This document shows positions 1 through 11,200 of a stretch of 64,000 nt of DNA, piece after piece. Origin of the DNA: Ursus arctos (lineage: Eukaryota; Chordata; Mammalia; Carnivora; Ursidae); assembly GCF_023065955.2 (NCBI RefSeq), contig NW_026622919.1, positions 818,501 to 882,500 of the forward strand, read 5' to 3'. The notes below the pieces were generated by a model. That model saw nothing but the letters and a program-made list of their open reading frames with translations, was not told where the DNA came from and made no database searches. A program made the position numbers and the translations under genes. Position 1 is the first letter of the stretch, and every line of letters starts with the position of its first letter.

Positions 1-320
1 GTGTTTATTTTTATTTTATTTTATTTTATTTTATTTTATTTTATTTTATTTTATTTTATTTTTTTGTTGAGTAACCGGTTTTATTTTTTTTTCATGTTTT
101 TTTATTATATTATGTTAGTCACCATACAGTACATCCCTGGTTTCTGATGTAAAGTTCGATGATTCATTAGTTGCGTATAACACCCAGTGCACCATGCAAT
201 ACGTGCCCTCCTTACTACCCATCACCAGTCTATCCCATTCCCCCACCTCCTCCCCTCTGAGGCCCTCAGTTTGTTTCTCAGAGTCCATAGTCTCTCGTGC
301 TTCAAGAAAAGTGTGTTTAA
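1..320 (-). mobile_element. Carnivore L1 3' end with A-rich tail
   Basis: The minus strand carries the carnivore L1 3' UTR signature (gcactgggtgttatacgcaa and tgatgtactgtatggtgact-type sequence, seen on + at about 100-200). The (TTTTA)n run at about 12-63 is the expanded poly(A) tail. The element's 5' side ends near 320. Confidence 0.75.
12..63. repeat. (TTTTA)n microsatellite
   Basis: About ten pentanucleotide units are present, probably grown from the L1 poly(A) tail that follows it on this strand. Confidence 0.95.
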
Positions 321-2331
321 ATAATCAGGTGATTCACCAGAGAAAACCTTTTTGAAAACTGCTGTAGTCATCACGACTGAGAAAGGACGGCTGCACATTC
401 TGATGGAGTCCAAGTGCGTGGAGTTTAAACAAACGTTTACATGGTTGCCCTTCTATTGCAAGAGAAGGTCAGCCCTCAGCTCCTTGTGGATGCAGGAGTT
501 TTTTCTGGCTTTCTCTTTTGTTCCTCCCCACAAGCAATAAAAAAGGAGGAGAAGAGTTTCCTACGTCTCTTGCATGGACTCGGGCCCAGAGTCTTCAGAG
601 GTGGCGCCGCCATCCCCGTGCACGTGAGGGTGTGCGGAGCCAGAGGAGTGGGCGAGCGTTCTTGGGACCCGTTAGAGACGTGGCTGGTTTGTGGGCGGCA
701 GCGCTTTCCTAACCCTGATGCTGAAGAGGGCTGTCGTGTGGGGCATAAAAAAGCGAGAACAAGAAAGAAAGGAAATGTTTGCTCTTAGCCTGACCTCTCT
801 TGGCCCCTCTAGAAGATGGCTTTAGGATAAGTCACCCAAGGAGCAGCACTGAGTAGAGAAGGGCCCTGAGGCCCACTTCTGACTCGGATGAACTTGTAGC
901 TCCCCAAAGGCCTGCCTTCGCTGTGGCTTCTTATTGCCGGAGGTCCAAAGAAAGCTCTGGTGTGCACTCGGAAGCATCACCCCAGCCTCAGCCCCTCCCT
1001 CCGGGCTACCACCACAGGCCTCACCACAGGCCTCCCGGCAGCCTGTGAGGTGGGAGTCTAACTGCCCGGATTTCAGGGGAGGAAACGTGCTGTGGACACA
1101 GGGCTGCCATTCCAGGGAGGAAAACCATGTCCACGTTCCTCTCCTGAGATCCCCATGGTCACCACCCATGTACGACTCAACAGAAAGATGTCATGTCAGC
1201 CCCGAGATTAGGTCCATGGGGTGCTGTTTCTCACCGCGTGGGGAGGGACAAGACACTTGGCCCAGGAAGGACATGAAGCCTCAAATGGGGGACGGGTGTA
1301 TCACAGCCGGTCACCACACTACTGGACTGTTTCTCCCATGTGCTGTGGCTTCCTGAGGGTATTCCTGGAGAGGGATGGGATTTAAGTCCCATGGGAGACT
1401 CAGGAAATGAAGGAATCAACCCTAAAAAAAGGCAGTCAGCTCTCTGCCCTTCCAGGAGCAGCCTTGGTCCCCCATCTCCTGGTCAGGACGTCCTGCAGAG
1501 CCGCCGGCCACACAGTCCACGGCCCTCTCTCCATCTGCTTCACGAGGGAAGGACAGATACACATCCAGCCTGCATGCTGGACACACTCTGCAGACGGTGG
1601 GGAAGGGGCTGGGTGGTCCTGAGTGTGGGCGACAGGGACCAAGGATGGGGAGACGGAGGGAGGGAGAGGCCTGAAGATGCTGGTGGCCAGGGATAGCCCC
1701 TTGTGGGTGGGGGACACCGAGAACCTTCCTCTTCCACATGGTGACCAGGAGAACCTTCCTCTTCAGCACAGTGACCTTGGCCTGGGCCCAAGAGGACCTG
1801 GGTGTCCACAGAGGGGGCTCACTGCTCAGTCCAGAGCCAGGGGAGGGGGCATGGGGCCAGGGCTCCTGCAGGAAACAGGAATGCAGGGGCTGCTGCTGCC
1901 CTCAAGGGGTGTGGGGGCCCCACCCCTAAAACCTGTTGTGCTCTGTGCAAAAGTAACTCTGCACGCACGTGATTCACTTTGAGAATCATTAATCAGAAGA
2001 TCTCACATTTCTCATTAAATGTGACTTTAAAGGTTTGCTCACACAAAATGAGCATAATCATTCAGGCACCACAAGTTTTTCAAAGGGAGCTTGTTTCCGA
2101 CTACACTGCTCAATTCAGGGGCAAACAGGGCTCAGTAAAAAGGAGCTGGCTCCAGCGGGTGCCTTCCAGCAGCCACAGCCCCTCGGGGTGGTGGGTTGTC
2201 AGCAGGGTGGGTGACGCTTGGTAGCCCCGGACTCCCGGCGGGGAGGGGAAATGGCCAGGAAGTCCCCTTGCACTGAAGCCTAAAAGGAAAAGTAGGAGAG
2301 GGTTTTTCATGAAGTGAAATTTATTTCGTTT
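321..2331. other. Intergenic, no gene seen
   Basis: GC-rich unique-looking sequence. Frames up to 140 codons occur on both strands but overlap one another and show no recognisable protein, so they are treated as chance. Confidence 0.6.
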
Positions 2332-2349
2332 AAAATCCTTTTGTCAGGG

Positions 2350-2552
2350 GCGCCTGGGTGGCTCCGTTGGTGAAGCATCAGTCTTCAGCTCAGGTCATGA
2401 TCTCAGGGTCCTGGGATCGAGCCCCATGTTGGGTTCCCTGCTTGGCGGGGAGTCTGCTTCTCCCTCTGCCTCCACCCCTCCTGTCCCCCACTTGTACTCT
2501 CTCTTTCTCTTTCAAATAAATAAATAAATAACATCTTTTTAAAAAATAAAAT
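2350..2552 (+). mobile_element. SINEC (CAN SINE)
   Basis: tRNA-derived head (gcgcctgggtggctccgttg), B-box-like gggatcgagcccc, CT-rich tract and A-rich tail. A perfect 18-bp target-site duplication, aaaatccttttgtcaggg, lies at 2332-2349 and 2553-2570. Confidence 0.95.
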
Positions 2553-3129
2553 AAAATCCTTTTGTCAGGGAGTATGGACTTTTTACTCCCAGTGTGAAAA
2601 ATGTCTTTATGGGAAGGTGCGTTGGTTGGAAAAGTAAGCTGTTAGTAACCCCTCTTGTCCCCCCCAGTTTTATTTCTCTGTCTATCCAGAAATTCAAAAA
2701 GCCTGGAAGGCCAGACCTGGCCCTGGTTTTGAGAGCTCTGAGAGGCGTCCATCAGCACGGGGCCTGGGCAGGCTGGGCTGGAGCCAGAGCAGCCCCTTAG
2801 CCTTTATCTGTTCTGACTGTTGGATTCCGCGCAGCGGTTTTGAAATTTTGCGAGGGTGTTTCCCCCACCTCAAATTCCTTGTCCCGTTTCCCATCTCCGT
2901 CAGATGGGCACGCGGGATCTTGATGGGCCTTGGTGTCAGGGGCAGAGGTGCCGTCTGGCCGAGTTGAGGGCCTGAAACCCACAAGAGAAGGTGGCCTCTA
3001 AGAGCCAAGGCACTTCTCATGTGCAGTGAGAGGAAAAAGGCTTTTTCCGGAACTCCAGAGCTGGGCAGGAATCATGAAGAGCACAGGATGGGCAGGCAGC
3101 CTGCTGGGTGATGTCCCCAAGGAGGCCCA

Positions 3130-3545
3130 CACCCTAATGCCATAGCCTGTCCCCACGTCCCCGACGTGCTGGGGAGACCGTGCACGTGTGATCAAGTGAG
3201 GAGCTTGACGTGGGCGTAGCTTGCATTCAAGTGGGCTCTGTGGCATCTCAAGGGTCCTTACAAGAGGGAGGCAGGGGTCAGAGTCAGAGAGAGAACGTGT
3301 GAGGACAGAGAGGAGAGAGGATTCTGAGCTGCTGCCTGGAGACAGAGGGAGGGCAGCAAGTGCCCTCCAGAGGCTGGAAAAGGCAAGAGAAGGGATTGTC
3401 CCCTGGAGATTCCAGAAAGAACCAGCCCTGCAGACCCATTTAGACTTCGGATGTCTGGAACTATGAGAGAATAAATCTGTGTTGCTTTGAGGCACTGAGT
3501 CTGTGGTAATTTGTCTGACGGCCGCAGAAGCTCATACAGGGTGAT
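3130..3545 (+). mobile_element. ERVL-MaLR solitary LTR (MLT1-type)
   Basis: The order of phrases is characteristic of the family: gggtccttacaagagggagg, cagagaggagagaggattc, ccagaggctggaaaaggcaa, gagagaataaatctgtgttg and gaggcactgagtctgtggta followed by atttgtctg. The AATAAA at 3470-3475 is the LTR's own signal. No internal retroviral genes adjoin it. Confidence 0.65.
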
Positions 3546-4299
3546 CCTGTTTCTGCCTGGGAGGTTTGGGGGGTTCTCAAGACCCCATTTCCAGGGCACT
3601 CCCTGGGATGGAAGCGGCCATGTCTAGGGCAGCATCCAGGGCATGGTGCCTCCCAGGCAGAGTGTGACCAGGCCTGGGCTGGGCTGGCAGACACCACACA
3701 GGAAGGCGGTCATGTGGGGACTCGGGGAAGACATGATGCTCCCTCCTTGGAGGGATGTTCCCCCTGAATCTGGCTCTCCTCGTGGCTGCTGTAGCTGGGC
3801 ACGGAGCCTCCCCTGCCTGGAAGGAACCATGGCAGTGGCATGGCTGATGGACATGTGCCTAGCCACGTGGGGTCTGAGTGGACATGGCGGCCTTGGCTAT
3901 GGGGGAGCTTCAGACACTCACGAGGTTTCACCTAAAAGAACTCGAGGGAGATTCCAAGGGCTCCGGAGTCATCCCCCAAAGGGTTTGGGGCAGTAGAAGA
4001 CCATAGGAAGGATGTCCCAGCCCTGCTGTGGTGCGGACACATTCACTCTACTGTTCCGTCCATTTACCCAGCGCTGGCCCCTGGCTGGGGTCCAGAAGGG
4101 TGGCGGGTGGGACCCAGGCCTGCCCTGGAGGGTCCACATTCCAAGGGAGTCTGGCGGGCAGGTGTTGGGGAGCAGCTGGGGGAGGTGGTCTGTGGGTAGA
4201 GCTCAGCTCAGGACCCCAACCGAGAAGGACTGATTTAGACACCACCACCCATGAAGCACTTCCAGGGGCTTTCAGCGGCTTCTGAAGGTACAGTCATAG

Positions 4300-4690
4300 C
4301 ACGTATTTATTCTAGAGAATTAAGCAAGTGTGGAAATCTATAAAGAAAATTCAGTAACTCATAATGCTACCCCCAGAGGTGACCAGAGCTAATGCTGGTG
4401 CATTCCTCTTCAGGCATTCTTTATAGGCTCACAGACACGTGACACCCAACACGTGTACAAAGGGCACAGACATGCACATAACACCTGACATGTGTCCACA
4501 GGACAGGAGCCCAGTGGCACGTATCACACCCAACATTGCATACGTGGCCACAGTTTTTTCTTTCACAAAATCAAAGCAATACTGTGTCTACAAACTTGTA
4601 ACCTGCTCTTTTTCCTTTCACTTAACAGAGGCTGATGATTTTACATTGGATCTTCTTTGAAAACTTGTTTTTTACAGGCACGCAATATTA
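4300..4690. mobile_element. Old L1-like noncoding fragment
   Basis: AT-rich sequence with phrases such as gctacccccagaggtgacca and aacctgctctttttcctttc acttaacag is typical of old L1M 3' regions. A similar fragment lies at about 11510-11700 and another at about 24950-25180. None has coding potential. Confidence 0.4.
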
Positions 4691-4699
4691 CACAGGGTG

Positions 4700-7600
4700 G
4701 CCACATCCTAATGATATCCCCATCAGGCACTGGTGCTCCTTCCCTGTTTCCTCTCCTTCATGTCATTCCAAAATGGACATCCTGTTTTGCAATTTCAAGC
4801 TTATTCCTGTAAATCCCCGCATCTCTTGGAGATCTCTCCTAGGATCAGGTTCCGGTCTTCCTGTAATGAATGATGCATTCTCTTCTGTCGGCCTCACACC
4901 TCACATTTATCACTCTCTCTGCCCCTGGGCCACCACCTTTTGTTTGTGAAGGGACCTGAGGTCTGAGGCAGCCCCAGGTTGTTATAAGTTTTAGATCATT
5001 CCTCCCGTGACTCACCCAAGCATTCTGAGGGTGCATGGAGGTTGGGAAGCCTGTGCCCATGTCCTCATGACACCCAGAGAACAAATGACCGTTTATCCTA
5101 CCTTGGACGGCCATGTTGGAATTGCCGTTGGAAGCCCTGCCAGCTCACCAGCGTGTGCAGCTGCTCCCAGAATCTTGTCACTGTTGTCCAGCACCAAGCT
5201 GGCCATTTGTTCCATTTGCTCCACTTCTGACGTCTGTGCACCCTGTGAGGGCGGCGAGCATGCTGTCCTTGCTCCTTGTCGAGCCTTCGGGGCCCCAGGA
5301 GTGCTCAGTTAGTACCCGTTGAACAGATGCGTGGATGGATCAGTAGAAAAGGAGGGAGCAGATGGTGCTGGCTCTGCCCTCTGGGCGATGGGACTGTGGG
5401 CCCGTGTGGGCCAGAGTGCAGGAAGGGGAAGGGGGCTGCCCCTTCTGGGGTCTCAGTGTCTTCCCTCTTCCCGGGGTGATACACTCCCCTCACAGCCAAG
5501 CCAGCAGGGATGGGCAGTCCATCCGCACCCACACCCAGGATGTCATCTCGAATGGTCAAATCCTCGAGAACTCATGACTGAGAACAGGCCCCTCGACACA
5601 TGAGCCCCAGGGTGAGATAGCCGAGGGGGACCTGGGCACATGGGTGGTAGTTCAGACCTGCCAGGTTCAGATAGCAGCTCTGCTAGACCTCGCGGTGGGG
5701 TACAAGGCAAAGTTTGCAGGCACAGCTTTCCTAGTCCTCAGCACTGCTCATCCGCTGGAGGGGGGCAGGGGTGCAGGTAAAGGGCGGAGGCATGGGCTGT
5801 GCTACAAAGGTGTTCCTGGTGGGCAGAAGCCTGATGATCCCGGGTATTGAGAAGGGAAATGAAAAGATGTCTACCCAGATTATTCCTTTTTGTGCCCTGA
5901 GTTTCTCTCTGTGTCAAATCGAGACCTGAGTCTTATGCTCTGGTCATCGGTCAGAGGGGAGCTAGAAAAACAAAGGAATGACACGTGGTGATAGAGGCAA
6001 TGATAAACGCGTATATCGACAGCAGAGCAATGCAGGGAGCTGATGGCTGGCTAGGTTAGCAGACAAGCAAGAATGCACCAGAAGGGCCACTGTTGTTCGT
6101 TAGTGCCCCAGCCCTGAGAAGAGCCAGACAGGGGGACGTTGCATCCCTGCAGGTCATGGAACGTCCCCCTACCCCACTCTCCCAAGGCAGCCACCCGCCC
6201 CTTCCAGTCACTGACCAAAGGCTCCGATCTCTACCCAGTGTACACAGCCTGGTTCTTTCCTTCTTCAGGGCCGGAAGGCAGAGCAAGAATAAGTCGGCTT
6301 GGAGTATGTTTATGTATGTGTGTGCGTATAGGTCTGCGCACATGTACGTGATGTGCTAATGTATAAAAATAAATCAATATGTGATACTGTATGTACATAG
6401 AACATAACGTAATCGTAAATTATGTACTATAAAAGCAATAATGTTTGCAAATATAATGTAATCAAGAGGGTGACATCCATCAACTTTGCTACTTCTATTG
6501 GTAAGAAACAAGTTAGTTTCCACCTTCAATCACAGGGAGGGGATGACTGACTGGGGGTCACTCGGGGTGTCTGCCACATAGTGTGACATGGACACTGGGG
6601 CTTCTCAAATGCCTGAGACAATTTGAATTGCAGCAAATTGAGAAAATGATCCAAGGAACTTTGCTGTCGGCTAATGACAGAAGCAGGTTGTGTCTACTCC
6701 TGCAGGCGCTGCCCAGTCCAGGCCCAGCTGCGGACTTGTTCATCTGGGAACACTCATCAGATGTCCTGGGGGAGATGTGCCCGGTGCAGCTGGGTGCCCT
6801 GACTGGAATTTTGGAAGAAAGGGACGAATGACCTGATTAATTTAGTAAATTATTTAAAAAGTCATCTATTTCTACTCTTGTATTATACATATATATTTTT
6901 AATATGTATATATTAAAATATACATATATTTTTTTTTTACAAAAGCAACTTATGTTTAAATAAAAAATTATGAAGAAAAGGAAACAAGCAAAAAAGTGAA
7001 AGAATAAGGTGAAAAATATAAGAAACTGACCTACGGTCTTGGGGAACTAAGGATATTCTGTATAAAGACCAAAAACATCTTTTTTCAGAGAGGAGACTGA
7101 CACATCAGATCATATCTACTGAGTCTAAACAAGTGAGATAATCCACAAATGGGGGAAATGTGTTTAAAACGTAAGCAACTGAGACTCGATCAGTTTCCAG
7201 AATTCATAAAGAAACTTTAGTCAAAAGACAACAAGAAAGAATCCACTTTCAGCCGCAGGACGGGACCCGTGACCAGGCAGGTCCCCCACGAAGGGACAAG
7301 GGCCATCAGAGAGACACTTTCAGAAACCTGCAGATGGGAAGCACCCTGAGGACAGGTTTGCGGGGGGCGGAGGCACACAGGGGAAGGCACGATGGTGCTG
7401 GGGGGGCAGAGGGGGACAGGCTGCCCCCCCTGGGGGGCCACACAGGGCTCTCCTGGGAGGGAGGTGGTGACTCAGCAGTTTCATTTCCTGGTGGGCTGAG
7501 GCTCATGGGAGATATGCAGATGAGCCCAGAGCACCATGGGAAAGGGCCCTTTATATTCCCAGGTGGGCTGCTTCCCCTCCTTTCTGGGGGGCGCCCGCAG

Positions 7601-7760
7601 GAGGGTGCCAGGCAGGGTGAGAACCCCTTGGGCTGAGGAGAGGGTCTGGGGGACACGGGCTGGGGGGCGGGGAGGGGTGAGAGGCTGACACGCCCAGGTG
7701 GTCCAGTGTGGCCTCAGGCCAGGTGGTCAGCTCGGTGGGGGGGGTGGGGCTCTGGGGGCG
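4700..7760. other. Intergenic, no gene seen
   Basis: No coding sequence recognised. It includes an AT-rich stretch at about 6360-7220 with a near-palindromic tatatatttttaatatgtat segment (6888-6935), and G-rich sequence from 7370 that leads into the minisatellite. Confidence 0.6.
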
Positions 7761-7774
7761 GGGGCGGTTCCATG

Positions 7775-8330
7775 AGCTTCCCTCAGCTTCTTCAGTCAGC
7801 TTCCCTCAGGTTCCCTCAGCTTCTTCAGTCAGCTTCCCTCAGGTTCCCTCAGCTTCTTCAGTCAGCTTCCCTCAGGTTCCCTCAGCTTCTTCAGTCAGCT
7901 TCCCTCAGGTTCCCTCAGCTTCAGTCAGCTTCCCTCAGGTTCCCTCAGCTTCAGTCAGCTTCCCTCAGGTTCCCTCAGCTTCAGTCAGTCAGCTTCCCTC
8001 AGGTTCCCTCAGCTTCTTCAGTCAGCTTCCCTCAGGTTCCCTCAGCTTCTTCAGTCAGCTTCCCTCAGGTTCCCTCAGCTTCTTCAGTCAGCTTCCCTCA
8101 GGTTCCCTCAGCTTCTTCAGTCAGCTTCCCTCAGGTTCCCTCAGCTTCTTCAGTCAGCTTCCCTCAGGTTCCCTCAGCTTCAGTCAGCTTCCCTCAGGTT
8201 CCCTCAGCTTCAGTCAGTCAGCTTCCCTCAGGTTCCCTCAGCTTCAGTCAGCTTCCCTCAGGTTCCCTCAGCTTCAGTCAGTCAGCTTCCCTCAGGTTCC
8301 CTCAGCTTCCGTCAGCTTCCCTCGTCGGCT
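7775..8330 (+). repeat. 33-bp minisatellite upstream of TEX19
   Basis: About 16 tandem copies share the core caggttccctcag. The full unit is 33 bp (cttccctcaggttccctcag followed by cttcttcagtcag). Shorter 30-bp units lack one ttc, and 34-bp units carry an extra gtca. The variant types are clustered (33, then 30/34, then 33, then 30/34 again), which suggests duplication of blocks. No unit contains a stop, so two frames stay open across it; the resulting 223- and 275-codon ORFs are by-products. The array ends about 610 bp before the TEX19 ATG. Confidence 0.95.
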
Positions 8331-8520
8331 TCCACCAGCTCCCGCCAGGTTGTCTCAGCTTCTGCCGCGGAGGCTGACTGGGTGTCGGGGCCTCGGGGAG
8401 GCTGGGTGGGGAGCGCCCGTGTGCCCCACAGTCCCCATGAGCCTGGGAGCAGCTACACGGAGCAGGGCAGGGCTGGAAGGGCCAGGCCTCAACCCATCAG
8501 CCCCTGCCCCTGCCCCTTCC

Positions 8521-8576
8521 GGTGACGGTGAGTGACCGTGAGTGACCGTGAGTGACGGTGAGTGACCGTGACCGTC
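8521..8576 (+). repeat. 10-bp tandem repeat (gtgagtgacc)n
   Basis: About five degenerate copies of a 10-base unit alternate between gtgagtgacc and gtgagtgacg. They lie between the minisatellite and the likely TEX19 coding-exon acceptor. Each copy contains a gtgagt donor-like string, so the array could offer redundant cryptic 5' splice sites just upstream of the coding exon. Confidence 0.8.
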
Positions 8577-8620
8577 CACCCTGCCGGCTGGGGGACACCT
8601 ACCCGCACTTGCTTGTCCTT

Positions 8621-8942
8621 TGCAGCTTCCCGGAGAACAGAGCCATCGCATGAGCTGAAGAGTTTTCCAGAAGTCCGACCCTCCCGACCTCTGCGGGTCC
8701 CTGTTGAATTGGGACCCGGCTCCTCCACTGCACCCCAAATACCCGCACAAGGAACCCCTTTCTTTCTGTCCCCGGTCCCCGCATCCTCGCCCTTCCTGCT
8801 CCTCCTCCAGGTCCTTCTCCTTCAGCCCTCCCGCCCCCGCCCCCAGCCCCGGCCCCGCCCGTGGGCCAGACCACCCGAACCCCCCCCCCCCCGCACGTCC
8901 CAGTCTCGCTGCCCACCCCGGCCGGAGGCAGGCGGCGTGGCC
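8621..8942 (+). promoter_or_regulatory. TEX19: TEX19 5' untranslated region with likely splice acceptor
   Basis: A pyrimidine-rich tract ending in tgcag at 8621-8625 is a plausible acceptor for the coding exon, whose UTR would run from 8626 to the ATG at 8943. Other AG acceptors follow pyrimidine tracts near 8810 and 8845, so the exact boundary is uncertain. In other mammals TEX19 has upstream noncoding exons and all coding sequence in the last exon. The first exon here was not located; the GC-rich stretch 7560-7770 and the minisatellite lie upstream. Confidence 0.4.
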
Positions 8943-10034
8943 ATGTGCCCCCCGGTGAGCGTGCGGCACGGGGCCGAGGGCATGTCCTACCTCCACGCGT
9001 CCTGGATGTACCAGCTTCAGCATGGCGACCAGCTGGGGCTTTGCTTCACTTGCTTCAAGACTGCCTTTCTGGAACTCAGAGACTTGCTGGAGTTGGAAGA
9101 CTGGGAAGATGAAGACTGGGACCCTGAGCTGATGGACCATGCCCAGGCGGGGCCTGAGCAGGGGGGGTCCCCGGAGATGGGGCTCGGCTGGGAGCAGGGC
9201 CCGGGTCACCCCGCACAGGGGGGCACTGTGGACTGGGGGCCAGGCACCCTGGCGGCAGCCCCTGCGGGGTCTGAGGAGGTGGGCCTGGACCACCACTTTG
9301 TGCCCACGGAGCTGGAGCCTCAGAACGCAGCACCCCTGGGCCTGGGTCCTGAGGATGCCGACTGGACCCAGAGCCTCCCCTGGAGACTCGGGGGGCCCCC
9401 CACCTGCTCGCACTGGCCGAGTCTCCCTCCTCCGTGGCAGGGGTTTCTCAAAGTGGACCTGCCCCCGGGGGAGCCCATGGTGCTGGAGCTGGGCACCACC
9501 CGGGCCGTGGACCCTGCCGAGGCCGAGGCCTGGTTAAGGGACCTGCAGGTCATCTCCATGGTGGGCTGCTACGATGCCATCTACCTGCGGAAGATGACGC
9601 CAGGTTGGGCCCGGAGGACCCCGGGCCAGGGCTGGAAGCTGCTGCTGGAGCCCGATGAGGTGTGGGTGGTGAGACTGCAGGACGCGCCCCAGGAGCAGGA
9701 CCTGCACCGGTGGAAGCTGAGCATTCTGGAGTCCTGCCCTCCGGGGCAGACCGAAGAGCTGGTCCCTGCGGACTCGGCCCTGCTTAAGAGGGGATTCACC
9801 ATCCTCTCTTATTCACCCTGGGCCAAAAGGGAGGCAGAGGAGGGGGCCTCCGCATCCAGGCCACAGTCCTCATCCTCCCGGGGACAGGATCCCGGCACCA
9901 CTGAGCCCTGGAGCCTCGGGCCCAGTGGGCCCAGTGGGCCCAGGGGGCCTGGGGAGAGCCCGGCTGCCATGGGAGCCTCGGCCCTGGGGGAGCTGCCCTC
10001 TTTCCAGCACTTCCGCCCGGGGCCCCAGAACTGA
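8943..10034 (+). CDS. TEX19: Testis-expressed protein 19 (TEX19), full-length form
   Basis: A single uninterrupted coding exon of 363 codons. It begins with the diagnostic MCPP and the conserved N-terminal region ([18 protein letters not shown] at 14-31, FTCFK at 35-39, acidic [12 protein letters not shown] at 52-63), the conserved 'MCP' block of the family. The second block, VPTEL, is at residues 120-124. Human TEX19 (164 aa) stops just after CSHWPS, here residues 155-160. This protein continues for another 203 residues, like mouse Tex19.1 (351 aa). The C-terminus has a short Gly-Pro-rich [12 protein letters not shown] run near residues 327-340. In mouse, TEX19 proteins act in germ cells, embryonic stem cells and placenta, bind the E3 ligase UBR2 and restrain LINE-1 and other retrotransposons; that role is inferred here by homology. 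I chose the start at 8943 because MCPP is the family N-terminus and a gccATG context precedes it. The frame is open upstream to 8562, but that extension has no family resemblance and crosses a likely splice acceptor. Confidence 0.95.
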   Translation: MCPPVSVRHGAEGMSYLHASWMYQLQHGDQLGLCFTCFKTAFLELRDLLELEDWEDEDWDPELMDHAQAGPEQGGSPEMGLGWEQGPGHPAQGGTVDWGPGTLAAAPAGSEEVGLDHHFVPTELEPQNAAPLGLGPEDADWTQSLPWRLGGPPTCSHWPSLPPPWQGFLKVDLPPGEPMVLELGTTRAVDPAEAEAWLRDLQVISMVGCYDAIYLRKMTPGWARRTPGQGWKLLLEPDEVWVVRLQDAPQEQDLHRWKLSILESCPPGQTEELVPADSALLKRGFTILSYSPWAKREAEEGASASRPQSSSSRGQDPGTTEPWSLGPSGPSGPRGPGESPAAMGASALGELPSFQHFRPGPQN

Positions 10035-10605
10035 GGGACCGAGGCCCAAGTGGCCACCGTTGTCCTGGCTGCCCCCCTCCCCACAACAGTCGGGGGAGCG
10101 GCGATGGGTAAAGAATAGGGGACTTGTGCCTGGGGAGGAAGAATGGGGAGCTGCCTAGGGACTGAGAAATGGGACCCGTCACTGGCTCCGTGGAAGGGAC
10201 CCAAAGGCCTGTACCCGGGCGAGAAGTTCTTCTCCGGCAAGTGTCACGGAGCTCGGACTGTGACGCTCTCCAGGACGTGCTGCGCGAATGGCTGCGGCGC
10301 AGCTTGTGAAGTGGGTGCAGGACACGTCTGTGTGCACCAGCCCTGCCCTGGCCACACGCAGGGACGTCTCAAGTGGGGCCCGTGCTCCCGGAGCACATGG
10401 AGGTGGGGGCAACAGGGCTCTGGGTGCTTCCTTTGCCTGGACGGTGTCTGGGGCCCCGGGGACCCTGTCAGCAGCAGTGGGGACTGTGGTCTGCACTGGG
10501 AGAGACCTCGCTTCAAATGTTGGCTATTTTATGCAGGTTGACCGTTTAGTACCCGTTTCTTTGTGTGTTGTTTTTCAACTAAATAAAGTCAGAAGAGTTT
10601 TGCAT
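10035..10605 (+). terminator. TEX19: TEX19 3' UTR with poly(A) signal
   Basis: The stop codon is at 10032-10034. The first canonical AATAAA on this strand is at 10582-10587 (ctaaataaagtc), followed within about 25 bases by GT/T-rich sequence. This implies a 3' UTR of roughly 570 bases with no introns or repeats recognised in it. Confidence 0.65.
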
Positions 10606-11074
10606 CAAGCTCTTGTCCGGAGCTCTTTCTCAGAAAATCCCTGTTGGTTTGCCTTGTCCTCTCCCTTTCTGGGACAGATCCATCCTGGCAACACCAGCTT
10701 CTCCAGTCACAGGTGAAGTACATAGCTTCCAAGTTAGTGACGATGGGAAGCATGAGGGTGACCTGTCTGGGCCTTCCTACCATAACTCCTGGGAAGGATG
10801 CAGTATTGGGCTAGAGAACGTGTCCTGGGAAGAATGGGAAGCAATGCCTGGCAGTGTGTTCCCCCCACCCCCATCCCCAGCCAGACACCCCAATAACTCA
10901 ATAAACATCCAGTCGAAATCCCTGGCATGGTTTATGGGGCTTGGGACCTAACATATACAACACTCACATTCACATAGCTCACGCCAAATGTCCAATGTGA
11001 CATAGGCACACGTCACACAGCCCTTTGGTGTATAGAATGTCAGCAAATTGTGCCATGGTGCTGAAAACCATCAA

Positions 11075-11200
11075 TCGTTAAGCATTTATTGAGCACCTAC
11101 AGTGCACAGTGCCGTGTTCCAGGCATCAGGATATGTCAACACACAAACATGGAGCGCTTCCAGTCCGTGGAGGAGACAGACGATAAAAGATGTGGTTGCA
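11075..11200. mobile_element. Ancient L2/MIR-age repeat fragment
   Basis: The phrase gcatttattgagcacctaca, followed by gtgccgtgttccaggcatca and ccgtggaggagacagacgat, matches the widespread L2-type consensus found in all placental mammals. Orientation was not assigned. Confidence 0.55.

Noticed and set aside
10..62. Telomere-like or satellite DNA at the window start
   Set aside because: The unit is TTTTA next to an L1 3' end, so it is an expanded poly(A) tail rather than a telomeric TTAGGG array.
7706..8535. Repeat-encoded proteins of 223 and 275 codons (FPQVPSAS-type repeats)
   Set aside because: They exist because the minisatellite unit lacks stops in two frames. Unit lengths of 30, 33 and 34 bp shift the frame, and no flanking coding context is present.
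8355..9413. 352-codon minus-strand frame overlapping TEX19
   Set aside because: It is antisense to a well-supported coding exon with very high GC, where stop codons are rare. No domain is recognisable.
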